A stretch of DNA of 64,000 nucleotides from Microbulbifer agarilyticus (GTDB lineage Bacteria > Pseudomonadota > Gammaproteobacteria > Pseudomonadales > Cellvibrionaceae): positions 124,001 to 188,000 of the forward strand of contig NZ_JAHVKO010000003.1 in the NCBI RefSeq assembly GCF_019800665.1, written 5' to 3'. Under the pieces are notes generated by a model, which saw only the letters and a program-made list of their open reading frames with translations, was not told where the DNA came from and made no database searches. Made by a program: the position numbers and the translations under genes. The stretch's first letter is position 1, and the number at the start of each line of letters is the position of its first letter. Below are positions 34,179 to 42,762 of this stretch, one piece after another.

Positions 34179-34994
34179 TCAGGCTTTCCTCCAGCTCGCG
34201 GTCAGGGCAAGGGGTGGATTGTGCGGGCTTTCGGCGAGGTCACCACAGTAGTTGCCTACGTCTTCGGCAATTTCTTCAAAGGTCTCCAGTGCCAGGTTGC
34301 TGGCGATAGCCGCAGTGAGGATGTCCCCCAGGGTATGCTGGAAGTTGTAATTCGGCTCAGACGCATACTTTTCGCCAGAGAAGTAATCCAAGCCGCTGTT
34401 GTCGACTTGGGGCGCGCGGTCGAAGTAGGAGTAGGCGATATGTGACGGCGTGCCTTCGGCGTACATATTCAGTACCGGGTGTAGTTCTTCCATCAACAGG
34501 CGGCCACCGGGTTTTAATAGCTTGCTGCAGATGTCGAAAAAAGCACGTAGGTCCGGCATCCAGTTGAGCACACCGATGGTAATGACGGCGAAGTCGAAGC
34601 GCCCGTAATGGTGCTGAGGAATTTCGTACACGTTGTGGGTTTCGAATGCCACATCCGAGAAGTTGCCGCTCTGGGCCAGGGTGTTCGCCTGCTCGACAAA
34701 CTTGCTGGAACCGTCGATGCCCAGGCAGTAACCCGCCCCCTTGTTTTTGATCGACAGCAGGTCTTTGCCATTATTGCAGCACACCTGAACCACTGAAGCG
34801 CCGGTAAGTTCCTGTGCATCCACCAGCCGATTGAAATCCGCTTCCAGTGCGTTGAAGCCTGGTTCGGCAACGCGCTCGGCCAGGTCCGGGTTGCGCTGGT
34901 GGTGAATGGCGGCCGCCTCGTCCCAGGATTTCAGGGTTTGTTCGGTATATTTTTTTGTGGTGTTTTCGGACTTATCTTTGATATCGGAAGCCAT
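34179..34994 (-). CDS. Class I SAM-dependent methyltransferase
   Basis: A 271-residue Rossmann-fold methyltransferase. Motif I is VVQVCCNNGKDLLSI (a Cys-Cys-Asn-Asn variant of the usual GxGxG), then CLGIDGSSKFVEQA (acidic ribose-binding residue), FDFAVITIGVLNWMPDL and LLKPGGRLLMEEL. LHPVLNM with GLDYFSGE suggests small-molecule methylation. It opens a minus-strand unit with a hypothetical protein, a GNAT and a VOC protein. No substrate can be assigned. Confidence 0.88.
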   Translation of the reverse strand: MASDIKDKSENTTKKYTEQTLKSWDEAAAIHHQRNPDLAERVAEPGFNALEADFNRLVDAQELTGASVVQVCCNNGKDLLSIKNKGAGYCLGIDGSSKFVEQANTLAQSGNFSDVAFETHNVYEIPQHHYGRFDFAVITIGVLNWMPDLRAFFDICSKLLKPGGRLLMEELHPVLNMYAEGTPSHIAYSYFDRAPQVDNSGLDYFSGEKYASEPNYNFQHTLGDILTAAIASNLALETFEEIAEDVGNYCGDLAESPHNPPLALTASWRKA

Positions 34995-35072
34995 GGTTAC
35001 ATCCCGAGTTGTCTCTACATTTCCGCATTGTTAGGCGTGCTATTTTTCTGGGTTTGCTCGTGCATCGGCTAG

Positions 35073-36020
35073 CTAAACTTCACTCGCCGGCATCTGTAGC
35101 GACTCGATAAACAACTGTACCGCAGGTTGCTCCAATGCACTGCTTTTGCAGGTAATCGCATTCTGGATCTGGTAGCAGAAGCGCTCCGGGCGCAGCGCAT
35201 TCAGGGAGCCATTTCTAACATATTCATCCGCCAGGTAGGCGGGTAAAAAGCCGATAAATTTTCCAGACAGGATCATCGCCAAACGCGCGGCCATATGGTT
35301 GGCGATGCTTTTGTGCGGAAACAGTCGATACAAATGCGCGGCGCCGGACAAAACAGCGTGGTCCGGGGCGGCGAGTTCCTGCTGGGTGATCAGCTCCTCG
35401 TCAATACCGACATCCGCTTGCTCGGCGCAAGGGTGGTTGGCGGCACAGTACAGCAGCGACTGGTGGCTGAACAGTGGCTGGTAGCTGAGGCCGGGGCGGC
35501 GGGAGTGCAGCGGGTTGATGCCCACATCGGCGCGCCCGGCGAGAATTTCTAGCTCGAGCTCGTGGGGGGCGGCCAGCTGGATATCCAGCTGCAGCTGCGG
35601 CGCGCGCTCGCGCAGTTGCGCAATGGTGCCTGGCAGGTCCAGCTGCGGCATGGCAAGGGCATCGTCCGGCAGAATTAATCGCAGCTTGCCAGTCAGTTGC
35701 GATTGGATGGCGTTGACCTGGCTTTTGAAGGTGGCAAGGTGACCATCCAGTTCCAAAATCGCCTGGTACAGGGATTCCCCCTCCGGGGTGAGCTTGAAGT
35801 CGGCGCGGCCGCGCGAGCGCAGACACAGCTGCATACCCAAGCGGGTCTCCAGATCGGACAGGTGCACGCTGATGGTGGAGCGGCTGATATTGAGGGTCAC
35901 CTCGGCAGGTGCCAGACCACCGGCCTGCACCACTTCGCGGAATACCCGCAGCAGGCGCAGGTCCATATCGCTGAGGCGGCCGGAAAGCGCAGTTTTCGCC
36001 GATTTTTGGCTGCTTTTCAT
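35073..36020 (-). CDS. LysR-family transcriptional regulator
   Basis: ATG 36020 with GGAGG 9 bases upstream gives 315 residues. The N-terminal winged helix is SDMDLRLLRVFREVVQAGG... with NISRSTISVHLSDLETRLG as the recognition helix region. The C-terminal periplasmic-binding-like effector domain follows from about residue 95 (GKLRLILPDDALAMPQLDL). It is divergent from gabD across 176 bases containing a perfect LysR-type palindrome, and in relatives such regulators control beta-alanine/GABA catabolic genes. The effector is probably an omega-amino acid (inference). Confidence 0.92.
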   Translation of the reverse strand: MKSSQKSAKTALSGRLSDMDLRLLRVFREVVQAGGLAPAEVTLNISRSTISVHLSDLETRLGMQLCLRSRGRADFKLTPEGESLYQAILELDGHLATFKSQVNAIQSQLTGKLRLILPDDALAMPQLDLPGTIAQLRERAPQLQLDIQLAAPHELELEILAGRADVGINPLHSRRPGLSYQPLFSHQSLLYCAANHPCAEQADVGIDEELITQQELAAPDHAVLSGAAHLYRLFPHKSIANHMAARLAMILSGKFIGFLPAYLADEYVRNGSLNALRPERFCYQIQNAITCKSSALEQPAVQLFIESLQMPASEV

Positions 36021-36083
36021 GGTTTTTGGCCTCCATTTGCCTGTCTGGATTGCGTGCAGGCGTCGCGTCTCTGGCACAGCCTA

Positions 36084-36097
36084 ATCTAAAGTTAGAT
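36084..36097. promoter_or_regulatory. Candidate LysR operator upstream of gabD
   Basis: ATCTAA-AG-TTAGAT is a perfect 14-base palindrome of the T-N11-A class. It is about 65 bases upstream of the LysR start and 100 upstream of gabD. A second AT-rich interrupted repeat (AAATTT...AAATTT, about 36105-36122) lies next to it. Confidence 0.45.
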
Positions 36098-36196
36098 AAA
36101 CATAAATTTTAGTTTTAAATTTCTTACTTTTCGCCACCAGACTTCCCCGCCACTATTGCTCCAATACTGATAAATAAAGGGATCAGGGAGTATTCG

Positions 36197-37642
36197 ATGA
36201 ATTTGAACAATAGCCAGTTGCTGCAGACCAAGAACTATATCGACGGTCAGTGGTGCGAGGGCGCCGGTAAGTTGGCGGTCACTGACCCGGCCACAGGCGA
36301 GCTGTTGGCGGAAATTGCCGATGGCAGCGTTGCCGATGCCGAACGCGCGGTTGCCGCGGCGCACCGTGTTTTCCCTGAGTGGCGCAGCAAAACCGCAGCC
36401 GAGCGCGCGGCGGTGTTGAAGCGCTGGTATCAGCTGATTGTGGAAAATCGCGAAGACCTGGCGCGCATGCTGACCCTGGAGCAGGGCAAGCCGCTGGCAG
36501 AGGCCCTGGGTGAGATCGACTACGGTGCCTCTTATATCGAGTGGTATGCGGAAGAGTGTCGTCGCGCGTACGGCCAGACGATCCCGACCCACAACCCGGC
36601 CATGCGTCTGCACACCATTCGCCAGCCGGTGGGTGTGGTGACCTGTATTACGCCGTGGAACTTCCCCAACGCGATGATTACCCGCAAGGCGGCACCGGCG
36701 CTGGCGGCGGGCTGCACTGTGGTCATCAAGCCGGCGAGCGAAACGCCGCTGTCGGCACTGGCGCTGTGTGCGCTGGCCGAGGAAGCGGGTATTCCAGCGG
36801 GCGCACTGAATGTGGTGGCGAGCAAGGATTCCCGCGGCGTTGGCAAGGTGCTGACCCAGGATGCGCGGGTGGCCAAGTTCACCTTTACCGGTTCCACGCC
36901 GGTGGGCAAGTTGCTGATGGAGCAATGCGCGAGCACCGTGAAGAAGATGTCTATGGAGCTCGGTGGCAATGCGCCGTTTATCGTGTTTGACGATGCGGAC
37001 ATCGATGTGGCGGTCACTGCGTGTATGGCTACCAAGATGCGTAACGCGGGCCAGACCTGTGTGTCGACCAACCGCATTTATGTGCACGAGTCGGTACACG
37101 ATGAGTTTGTATCCAAGCTGCAAGCGCAGATGGAAACCTTGCAGCCAGGTCACGGCCTGGAAGAGGGCACTAATTTTGGCCCGCTGATTTACCGCCGCGC
37201 GGTGGATCAGGTGCACGGTCTGGTGGAAGAGGCGGTTGCCAATGGTGCGCGTCTGTTGCTGGGCGGTGATTTCCTGCCGCACGGTGAAAATTACTATGCG
37301 CCGACTTTGCTGGTGGATGTGCACGATGAGATGCGCGTTGCGCGGGAAGAGATTTTTGGGCCGCTGGCGGTGGTGCAGAAGTTCCGCGATGAAGACGATG
37401 TGATTCGTCGTGCGAACGATACGCCTTATGGTCTGGCGGCGTATGTGATGAGTGAAAACATTCACCGCGCGAACCGTGTGGTGGAGGCACTGGAGTACGG
37501 CATGGTGGCGTGTAACGCAGGTGTTTTCTCCACCACTGTGGCGCCGTTCGGTGGCTGTAAAGAATCCGGCATCGGTCGCGAAGGCGGCGTTGAAGGCATG
37601 GCCGAATTCTATGAGACCAAATATTGCTGTTACGGGGCTTGA
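36197..37642 (+). CDS. gabD: NAD(P)-dependent succinate-semialdehyde dehydrogenase
   Basis: A 481-residue aldehyde dehydrogenase that closely follows E. coli GabD in length and sequence from memory. It has TLEQGKPLAEALGEIDYGASYIEW, the NAD site ITPWNFPNAMITRKAAPALAAG, catalytic general base Glu254 (MELGGNAPF) and nucleophile Cys288 (NAGQTCVSTNR). The C-terminus APFGGCKESGIGREGG is also typical. It oxidises succinate or related semialdehyde from omega-amino acid transamination. The paired gene downstream is the transaminase; the divergent LysR gene is probably the regulator. Malonate semialdehyde cannot be excluded as substrate. Confidence 0.9.
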   Translation: MNLNNSQLLQTKNYIDGQWCEGAGKLAVTDPATGELLAEIADGSVADAERAVAAAHRVFPEWRSKTAAERAAVLKRWYQLIVENREDLARMLTLEQGKPLAEALGEIDYGASYIEWYAEECRRAYGQTIPTHNPAMRLHTIRQPVGVVTCITPWNFPNAMITRKAAPALAAGCTVVIKPASETPLSALALCALAEEAGIPAGALNVVASKDSRGVGKVLTQDARVAKFTFTGSTPVGKLLMEQCASTVKKMSMELGGNAPFIVFDDADIDVAVTACMATKMRNAGQTCVSTNRIYVHESVHDEFVSKLQAQMETLQPGHGLEEGTNFGPLIYRRAVDQVHGLVEEAVANGARLLLGGDFLPHGENYYAPTLLVDVHDEMRVAREEIFGPLAVVQKFRDEDDVIRRANDTPYGLAAYVMSENIHRANRVVEALEYGMVACNAGVFSTTVAPFGGCKESGIGREGGVEGMAEFYETKYCCYGA

Positions 37643-37675
37643 TCTCCGTAGCCGTCACTGAAGTTTTTCTGTGGC

Positions 37676-37787
37676 GGCAGAACACCGGGTACAGGTTTTC
37701 AGGACCGCTGTGAATACGTCCCTGTACGCTGCGTCGGCAACATCCTTGTTGCCGACGCTCCTGAAAACCTGTACCCGGTGCTCTGCC
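37676..37787 (+). repeat. Dispersed structured palindromic repeat, copy B
   Basis: The outer stem is 37683-37704 with 37759-37780 (22 bp, perfect), extended to about 37676/37787. The inner hairpin is 37731-37742 with 37747-37758 (12 bp, loop TCCT). The strand between (37705-37730) carries the conserved CCGCTGTGAA and TCCCTG blocks. Copy A (3744-3854, minus strand) shows the same plan with compensating changes in both stems. It lies in the 215-base gap between gabD and the aminotransferase gene, where it could attenuate or protect the shared transcript. Confidence 0.87.
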
Positions 37788-37857
37788 TTCGCATCGAAGT
37801 TGTTTACTACGTTTTTAATGCGTTTGCAAAACGCACGAAATTACCTCGGAGAACATC

Positions 37858-39171
37858 ATGTCCGAATTGAATACCGACGCATTTTGGATGCCGTTTACCC
37901 CCAACCGCAGCTACAAGGCAGCGCCGCGTATTGTCGAGCGTGCGGAAGGCATTTACCTGTTTGAAAAATCTGGCCGCAAAATTATCGATGCGACCGCAGG
38001 CCTGTGGTGTTCCAACGCCGGTCACTGCCGCAGTGAGATTGCCCAGGCGATTCAGCAGCAGGCGATGAAGCTGGATTACAGCTCCATTTTTAACTTCGGC
38101 CACGAGCTGGGTTTTGAATACTCCGAGCGTCTGGTTAAGCACACGCCAGAAGGTATTAACCGTGTGTTCTTCGGTAACTCCGGTTCCGAGGCGGTGGAAT
38201 CCGCACTGAAGATTGCATTGCAGTACCAGCGTGCCCGCGGTAAGGGTTCGCGCACCATGTTTATCGGCCGTGAGAAGGGTTACCACGGGGTGAACTTCGG
38301 TGGTATTTCTGTGGGCGGTATTGCGCCGAACTACCAGAGCTTTGGCCAGCCGGTGAAGGCGAACCATATGCGCCATACGCTGGATATCGAGCGCAATGCG
38401 TTCAGCAAGGGCCTGCCGGAGCACGGTGTGGAGCTGGCGGAAGACCTGGAGCGTCTGGTGGCGTTCCACGGTGCGGATCAGATTGCGGCGGTGATTGTAG
38501 AGCCGTTCTCTGGTGCCGGTGGTGTGGTGCTGCCGCCGAAGGGTTACCTGCAGCGCCTGCGCGAAATCTGCGATAAGCACGATCTGCTGCTGATCTTTGA
38601 TGAAGTGATTTCCGGTTGGGGCCGTACCGGTTCGCCGTTCGCTTCTCAGGAATTTGGTGTCACCCCAGACATGATCACTTCCGCCAAGGGTATTACCAAC
38701 GCGGCGGTACCGCTGGGTGCGGTGTTTGTCAGCGACAAGATTTACAACACCGTGATGGATGCGGCGGCCGAAGGTATGGTGGAATTCTTCCACGGCTATA
38801 CCTACTCCGCTCACCCGGTAGCCTGTGCTGCGGGTATGGCGACGCTGGATATTTACGAGCGCGAAGGCCTGCTCACCCGTGCTGCTGGTGATATCGGCAA
38901 GCACTGGGAAAATGCCCTGCACAGCCTGGCGGACCTGGATAACGTCATCGACGTGCGTAACTACGGTTTGGTCGGCGCGATCGAGCTGCGTGCGCCGGAG
39001 CAGCTGAAAGGTAAGTTTGGTGCCAAGGCTTCCGCACTGGCCTGGGAAGCAGGTGTGATGGCGCGTGGTATTGGCGATGCACTGTGCATGTCGCCGCCGC
39101 TGATCATTGAGGCCCATGAAATTGATGAGATCGTGGGCAAGTTGCGTGAGGTGATCACCACCCTGGCCTGA
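37858..39171 (+). CDS. Class III omega-aminotransferase (beta-alanine--pyruvate transaminase type)
   Basis: A 437-residue PLP enzyme. FWMPFTPNRSYKAAPRIV, GLWCSNAGHCR, FGNSGSEAVESALKIA, IGREKGYHGVNFGG, IVEPFSGAGG, LLIFDEVISGWGRTG and the Schiff-base Lys277 in ITSAKGITN are all present, and FFHGYTYSAHPVACAAG closes the active site. The set matches the Pseudomonas beta-alanine:pyruvate transaminase group closely, so beta-alanine, GABA or diamine-derived omega-amines are likely amino donors. The GAGG ribosome site is close to the ATG. It follows gabD and forms a transaminase/dehydrogenase pathway with it. Confidence 0.92.
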   Translation: MSELNTDAFWMPFTPNRSYKAAPRIVERAEGIYLFEKSGRKIIDATAGLWCSNAGHCRSEIAQAIQQQAMKLDYSSIFNFGHELGFEYSERLVKHTPEGINRVFFGNSGSEAVESALKIALQYQRARGKGSRTMFIGREKGYHGVNFGGISVGGIAPNYQSFGQPVKANHMRHTLDIERNAFSKGLPEHGVELAEDLERLVAFHGADQIAAVIVEPFSGAGGVVLPPKGYLQRLREICDKHDLLLIFDEVISGWGRTGSPFASQEFGVTPDMITSAKGITNAAVPLGAVFVSDKIYNTVMDAAAEGMVEFFHGYTYSAHPVACAAGMATLDIYEREGLLTRAAGDIGKHWENALHSLADLDNVIDVRNYGLVGAIELRAPEQLKGKFGAKASALAWEAGVMARGIGDALCMSPPLIIEAHEIDEIVGKLREVITTLA

Positions 39172-39231
39172 TCTTTCATCGGGTTATGGCGCTCATCAAG
39201 GTAGTAAACACTATCGTAAGAGCGCCGCGAG

Positions 39232-39263
39232 AAGGCGTGAATCCTGGGGTTCACGCCTTTTTT
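39232..39263 (+). terminator. Intrinsic terminator after the aminotransferase gene
   Basis: Perfect 10-bp stem 39232-39241 with 39250-39259, followed by a T run to 39263. A weaker GGCGCT...AGCGCC pairing lies just upstream. Confidence 0.88.
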
Positions 39264-39468
39264 GTGTTTGTTACTTTCAACGCGTCATTTTCTGTGTGTC
39301 ATTTTGTGCCGATTTGACCTGCGCAAAATTTCTTTCGATTTCCTGTCAACCTTTATGCCCACTCCCCGTTTTATACAGGCGACCTGGTCAGTTACCTGAT
39401 TTTCCGTGAGCAGGCTCCCGAGTTGTTTCCCGGGGCCTGCTTGCAAAATAAATAACGAGGAACCAAGG
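39264..39468. other. Leader of the lipoprotein gene
   Basis: About 200 bases between the terminator and the lipoprotein start. No gene or strong hairpin was seen. Confidence 0.35.
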
Positions 39469-41472
39469 ATGTGGGCAATACCCAATTCAATGCGCCTGCA
39501 AGGGCGATCTAATCTGCATTCCGCACGCTGGTTAAGCGGCGTGCTGTTGAGTGCGCTATTGGCTGGTTGCGGTGGCGGCAGTGAGACAACCGAAGTAATC
39601 CCGGACCCGATTAACCCGATCCCGCCGAGCAGCAGTAATTGCGAAACCTCCGATAGCGGCAGTAACTCTGATTCTTGCGGCACGGTGCTGATCGGCATGA
39701 CCGATGCCGACGGCGACTTCTTGCAGTACGAAGTGGCAGTGGTGTCACTGTCGCTGGAGCGGGCAAACGGCGCGCGCGTGGATGTATTACCGTCCAGCAA
39801 CATCGTGGACTTCGCCCAGTATGTGGATGTGACCGAGCTGGTTACCGCGGCAACGGTGCCCGTGGGTACTTATGTGCGCGGGGAAATCACGCTCGATTAC
39901 ACCGAGGCAAATATTTACATCGAAAAAGATGGTGAAGCGCACCTGGCCACGGTGGTGGACGAGTCTGGCGAGGCCGTGGAAGAGGTTACCCTGGCGCTCA
40001 CCATCGATAACCGCAATCAGCTGGTAATCGCGCCGGGTGTGCCGGCCATGCTTACCGCCGACTTTGATCTCGCGGCCTCGCATACGGTGAACCTGGAAGG
40101 GGATGCGCCTGTCGCCGAGCTGTATCCAGTGCTGGTCGCCGAGGTGAATGCATACGAGCAAAAAGACTTCCGCATGCGCGGCCCGCTGATCGAGGTGGAC
40201 GAGACCGAAGGCGATTACCGTATTGCCCTGCGTCCGTTCCAGCACAAGCAAGGACGCTTGGGTGGAATTGATATCGTTACCGACAGTGAAACCTCCTGGG
40301 AAATCGATGGTGAGGCCTATGTCGGCGCTACCGGTCTGACCGCGCTGGCAGAGCTCGAAGCCGGCACCGCGACCTTGGCTATGGGAGTGTTCAACCGCTC
40401 ATCCCGCGAATTTACTGCGGATTCGGTACTGGCGGGCTCCAGTGTGCCCGGTGCTGATCTGGATGCGGTTTCCGGGCATGTGATTGCGCGCGATGGCGAT
40501 CGCCTTACCGTGCGCGGCGCGAACCTGGTGCGGGTGGATGGTGAAGTTCAGTTCAACCAGACCATGGACGTGCAGCTGGGCGAAATGACCCAGGTGAGCA
40601 AGCCTCGCCGACAGCACGAGATGCTCGGCCTGCAGGATATATCCGTCGGCCAGCGCATTCGTTTACTGGGTAGCTGGGATGCCGAGAGCGCATTGTTTGA
40701 TGCGCGGGAAGGTCATGCCCACCTGCTGCTGACGCGCCTGTCGGCAACCGCTTCTGCGCAGACCGACAACACTTTGGAAACGGTGGCGCTGAGCTTCGGT
40801 GGACGTGAGGTTGCCATGTTTGATTTTGCTGGCACCGGTGTATCGGTGGAACAGGATGCGAATCCCGCGGCTTACGAGGTCGATATTGCCGGTCTGGGGC
40901 TGGGCACTCTTGGTATGGGTTCTCCGCTGCAGTTGCGCGGTTATGTGGCGCCTTTCGGCACCGCACCCGCTGACTTCAACGCCCTCTCGATCACCGATTT
41001 CAGTGATGCCCGCGCGCGTCTGCTGGTGGGTTGGGCACATGGGAATGAAGAGGAAACAGAAGCGGGAGAGGTCGGAGAGGCAGTGGTGGTAGGAGAAGTA
41101 AGTGCAATCGCGAGTCTTTCCGCCACCGGCCTCACCCTGTCCGCTGACAGCACCTTTGGCGCCAAACACCATATCCTGCGCGGCTCGCACCGCACCGACC
41201 TGCTGGAGCTGGACGGGCTGCCCGCCATTGAGCCTGCCGACTCTATGTTCTTCGGCCGCGGCATCTACACCATCGCCCAGCGCGGTAGTGACTCCGGTGA
41301 TCTGGTTTTCTTCTCCGACTTTGAAAGCTTTGCCACCGAACTCGATAGTCGACTGATGGCCGGTGCCATGGTCAAGCGGCTGCATGCCCGCGGTCACTAC
41401 GATGACGCCGAGAACCGCTTCGGTGCGGTGGCCCTGAGCGTGGTGCTGCGCGAAGCAGTGTCTGTGGAGTAA
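39469..41472 (+). CDS. Large secreted lipoprotein, DUF4382-like N-terminal domain
   Basis: ATG 39469 (GAGG 8 bases upstream) gives 667 residues with a twin feature: a basic N-terminus then ARWLSGVLLSALLAGC, a lipobox with Cys34. A Pro/Ser linker (to about 70) leads to a domain with LIGMTDADGDFLQYEVAVVSLSLERANG and VPVGTYVRGEITLDYTEANIYI, which resembles the DUF4382 lipoprotein domain (weak recognition). The remainder alternates short beta-rich segments resembling repeated barrel-like DUF5666-type modules (VSGHVIARDGDRLTVRGANL, VVGEVSAIASLSATGLTL). No enzyme motif. Probably a surface or periplasmic binding protein of unknown role. Confidence 0.75.
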   Translation: MWAIPNSMRLQGRSNLHSARWLSGVLLSALLAGCGGGSETTEVIPDPINPIPPSSSNCETSDSGSNSDSCGTVLIGMTDADGDFLQYEVAVVSLSLERANGARVDVLPSSNIVDFAQYVDVTELVTAATVPVGTYVRGEITLDYTEANIYIEKDGEAHLATVVDESGEAVEEVTLALTIDNRNQLVIAPGVPAMLTADFDLAASHTVNLEGDAPVAELYPVLVAEVNAYEQKDFRMRGPLIEVDETEGDYRIALRPFQHKQGRLGGIDIVTDSETSWEIDGEAYVGATGLTALAELEAGTATLAMGVFNRSSREFTADSVLAGSSVPGADLDAVSGHVIARDGDRLTVRGANLVRVDGEVQFNQTMDVQLGEMTQVSKPRRQHEMLGLQDISVGQRIRLLGSWDAESALFDAREGHAHLLLTRLSATASAQTDNTLETVALSFGGREVAMFDFAGTGVSVEQDANPAAYEVDIAGLGLGTLGMGSPLQLRGYVAPFGTAPADFNALSITDFSDARARLLVGWAHGNEEETEAGEVGEAVVVGEVSAIASLSATGLTLSADSTFGAKHHILRGSHRTDLLELDGLPAIEPADSMFFGRGIYTIAQRGSDSGDLVFFSDFESFATELDSRLMAGAMVKRLHARGHYDDAENRFGAVALSVVLREAVSVE

Positions 41473-41774
41473 GACGCAAGCTACCTCCTTTGCGGGTACC
41501 TTTTTTGAAGGATTCTTTGAAGCACTCTTTGAAGCACTTTTTGGGGGTTGCCCCAAGCGAAACTACACTGAATATGTAGTCGGCCGTACGGCAGAAAGTG
41601 CGGAGCTGAAAAGTTCGAGCGCCCTGCCGCTACCGCCGGTCTCTAGTAGAGCGGCGCCTCCGGCTACTATGCGCGCGCGGCCTCTCGTTGCCTTGCCTTT
41701 TGCGGCGTCGGGAGACCGTGCGTTGCTGTGTGTGGTTGTCATGGTCAAGGCCATGTAAAGCGCGAGGTAGTTGT
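41473..41774. repeat. Intergenic region with 12-base tandem repeats
   Basis: Three imperfect copies of TTTGAAGCACTC occupy 41504-41539 (TTTGAAGGATTC, TTTGAAGCACTC, TTTGAAGCACTT). The remainder of these 302 bases has no supported gene. An in-frame extension of the next gene from 41688 was rejected. Confidence 0.6.
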
Positions 41775-42605
41775 GTGAAGTTGCTTCCCCCACAGTTAAA
41801 TCGGTTGCGCAGCTGTGCAGTAGTTTGTGCCATGGCGTGTGCGGCCAGCCTTCCCTCTACGGCGGGGGCGCAAACCACCCTGCCGCCGCCGGACACCGCG
41901 AGCGGCGAATCCACAGAAGATTACCAGCGTGACCCCAACCGCCAGCGGCAGCTCTCCTCCGATGCCGTCCAGCTTACCTTGAGCGGCAATATCTATTACT
42001 ACCAGGGCGGTTACTTCTATCGGCGTGAGGACGATGGCTTCCTGCGCGTGGAACCGCCACTGGGGGCCGAGCTCAAGTTTGTGCCCTATGGCAGTCGCGG
42101 TTTCGAGATTGACGGCCGCCAGTTTTTCCTGAGCGGCACCGGCACCTTTTATCGTTTTGACCCCCGTCGCGATCGCTACGTGGTAACCCAGCCGCCGTAT
42201 GCCTGGCGGCGCTACTACAACGGCGATTTTGCCGGCAAGTATGAAGAGCGCCTGTACGGCTATCCCGATAAGGACCTCGGGACCCTGCGCGACCGCTCGG
42301 GCATTCCCCAGGCCTATCCACCGGATGCGCTGGACCCGGACGGGGTCGATGACGAGGGCATGACCCTGTTTGAGGCGGAAGGTTACCGCGACCCGCGTCG
42401 CCGCCAGCCTCGCCCCTACGCCAATATTCGCCCCCCCTATGACGCCAGTGGCGAGCGCTACGACAACCGGGTCATTGCCGAGTCCCTGTGTCGCCAGGAT
42501 GCCTCTACCGCCGCGCAGCGCGGCAGTACCTTGGATCGCCAGCGTATGCGTATTTATCAACGGGTATATCGCGACTGTATTCAACGCTACGACCGGCGCC
42601 GCTGA
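41775..42605 (+). CDS. Secreted DUF6515-like protein
   Basis: GTG 41775 (GAGG about 8 bases upstream) gives 276 residues with a signal peptide (SCAVVCAMACAASLPSTAGAQ). The mature region contains the pattern of small aromatic repeats GNIYYYQGGYFYRREDDGFLRVEPPLGAELKFVP and FEIDGRQFFLSGTGTFYRFD...YVVTQPP, as in DUF6515 periplasmic proteins. The C-terminal third is Arg- and Asp-rich with two Cys (LCRQDAS, YRDCIQRY) that may form a disulfide. Function unknown. It lies 157 bases upstream of the MscS channel gene on the same strand. Confidence 0.72.
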   Translation: MKLLPPQLNRLRSCAVVCAMACAASLPSTAGAQTTLPPPDTASGESTEDYQRDPNRQRQLSSDAVQLTLSGNIYYYQGGYFYRREDDGFLRVEPPLGAELKFVPYGSRGFEIDGRQFFLSGTGTFYRFDPRRDRYVVTQPPYAWRRYYNGDFAGKYEERLYGYPDKDLGTLRDRSGIPQAYPPDALDPDGVDDEGMTLFEAEGYRDPRRRQPRPYANIRPPYDASGERYDNRVIAESLCRQDASTAAQRGSTLDRQRMRIYQRVYRDCIQRYDRRR

Positions 42606-42762
42606 GCAGGGATATAGCGCGAAAATTTACCTGACACTGCTCATCTACACTGAAACAGACGCGCTGTGTATAAGGGGTATATGCCATCGGTGATAGCCGA
42701 CGAGTACTCGCGGTCAGAACAGGGAATGTAGTTGGGGAGTGTGGTATAGGGATGGTTTCGGC

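Noticed and set aside
36092-37465. Minus-strand ORF (457 codons) opposite gabD
   Set aside because: Frame shadow of the aldehyde dehydrogenase.
37807-39117. Minus-strand ORF (436 codons) opposite the aminotransferase gene
   Set aside because: The plus strand carries all PLP-enzyme motifs; the opposite frame has none.
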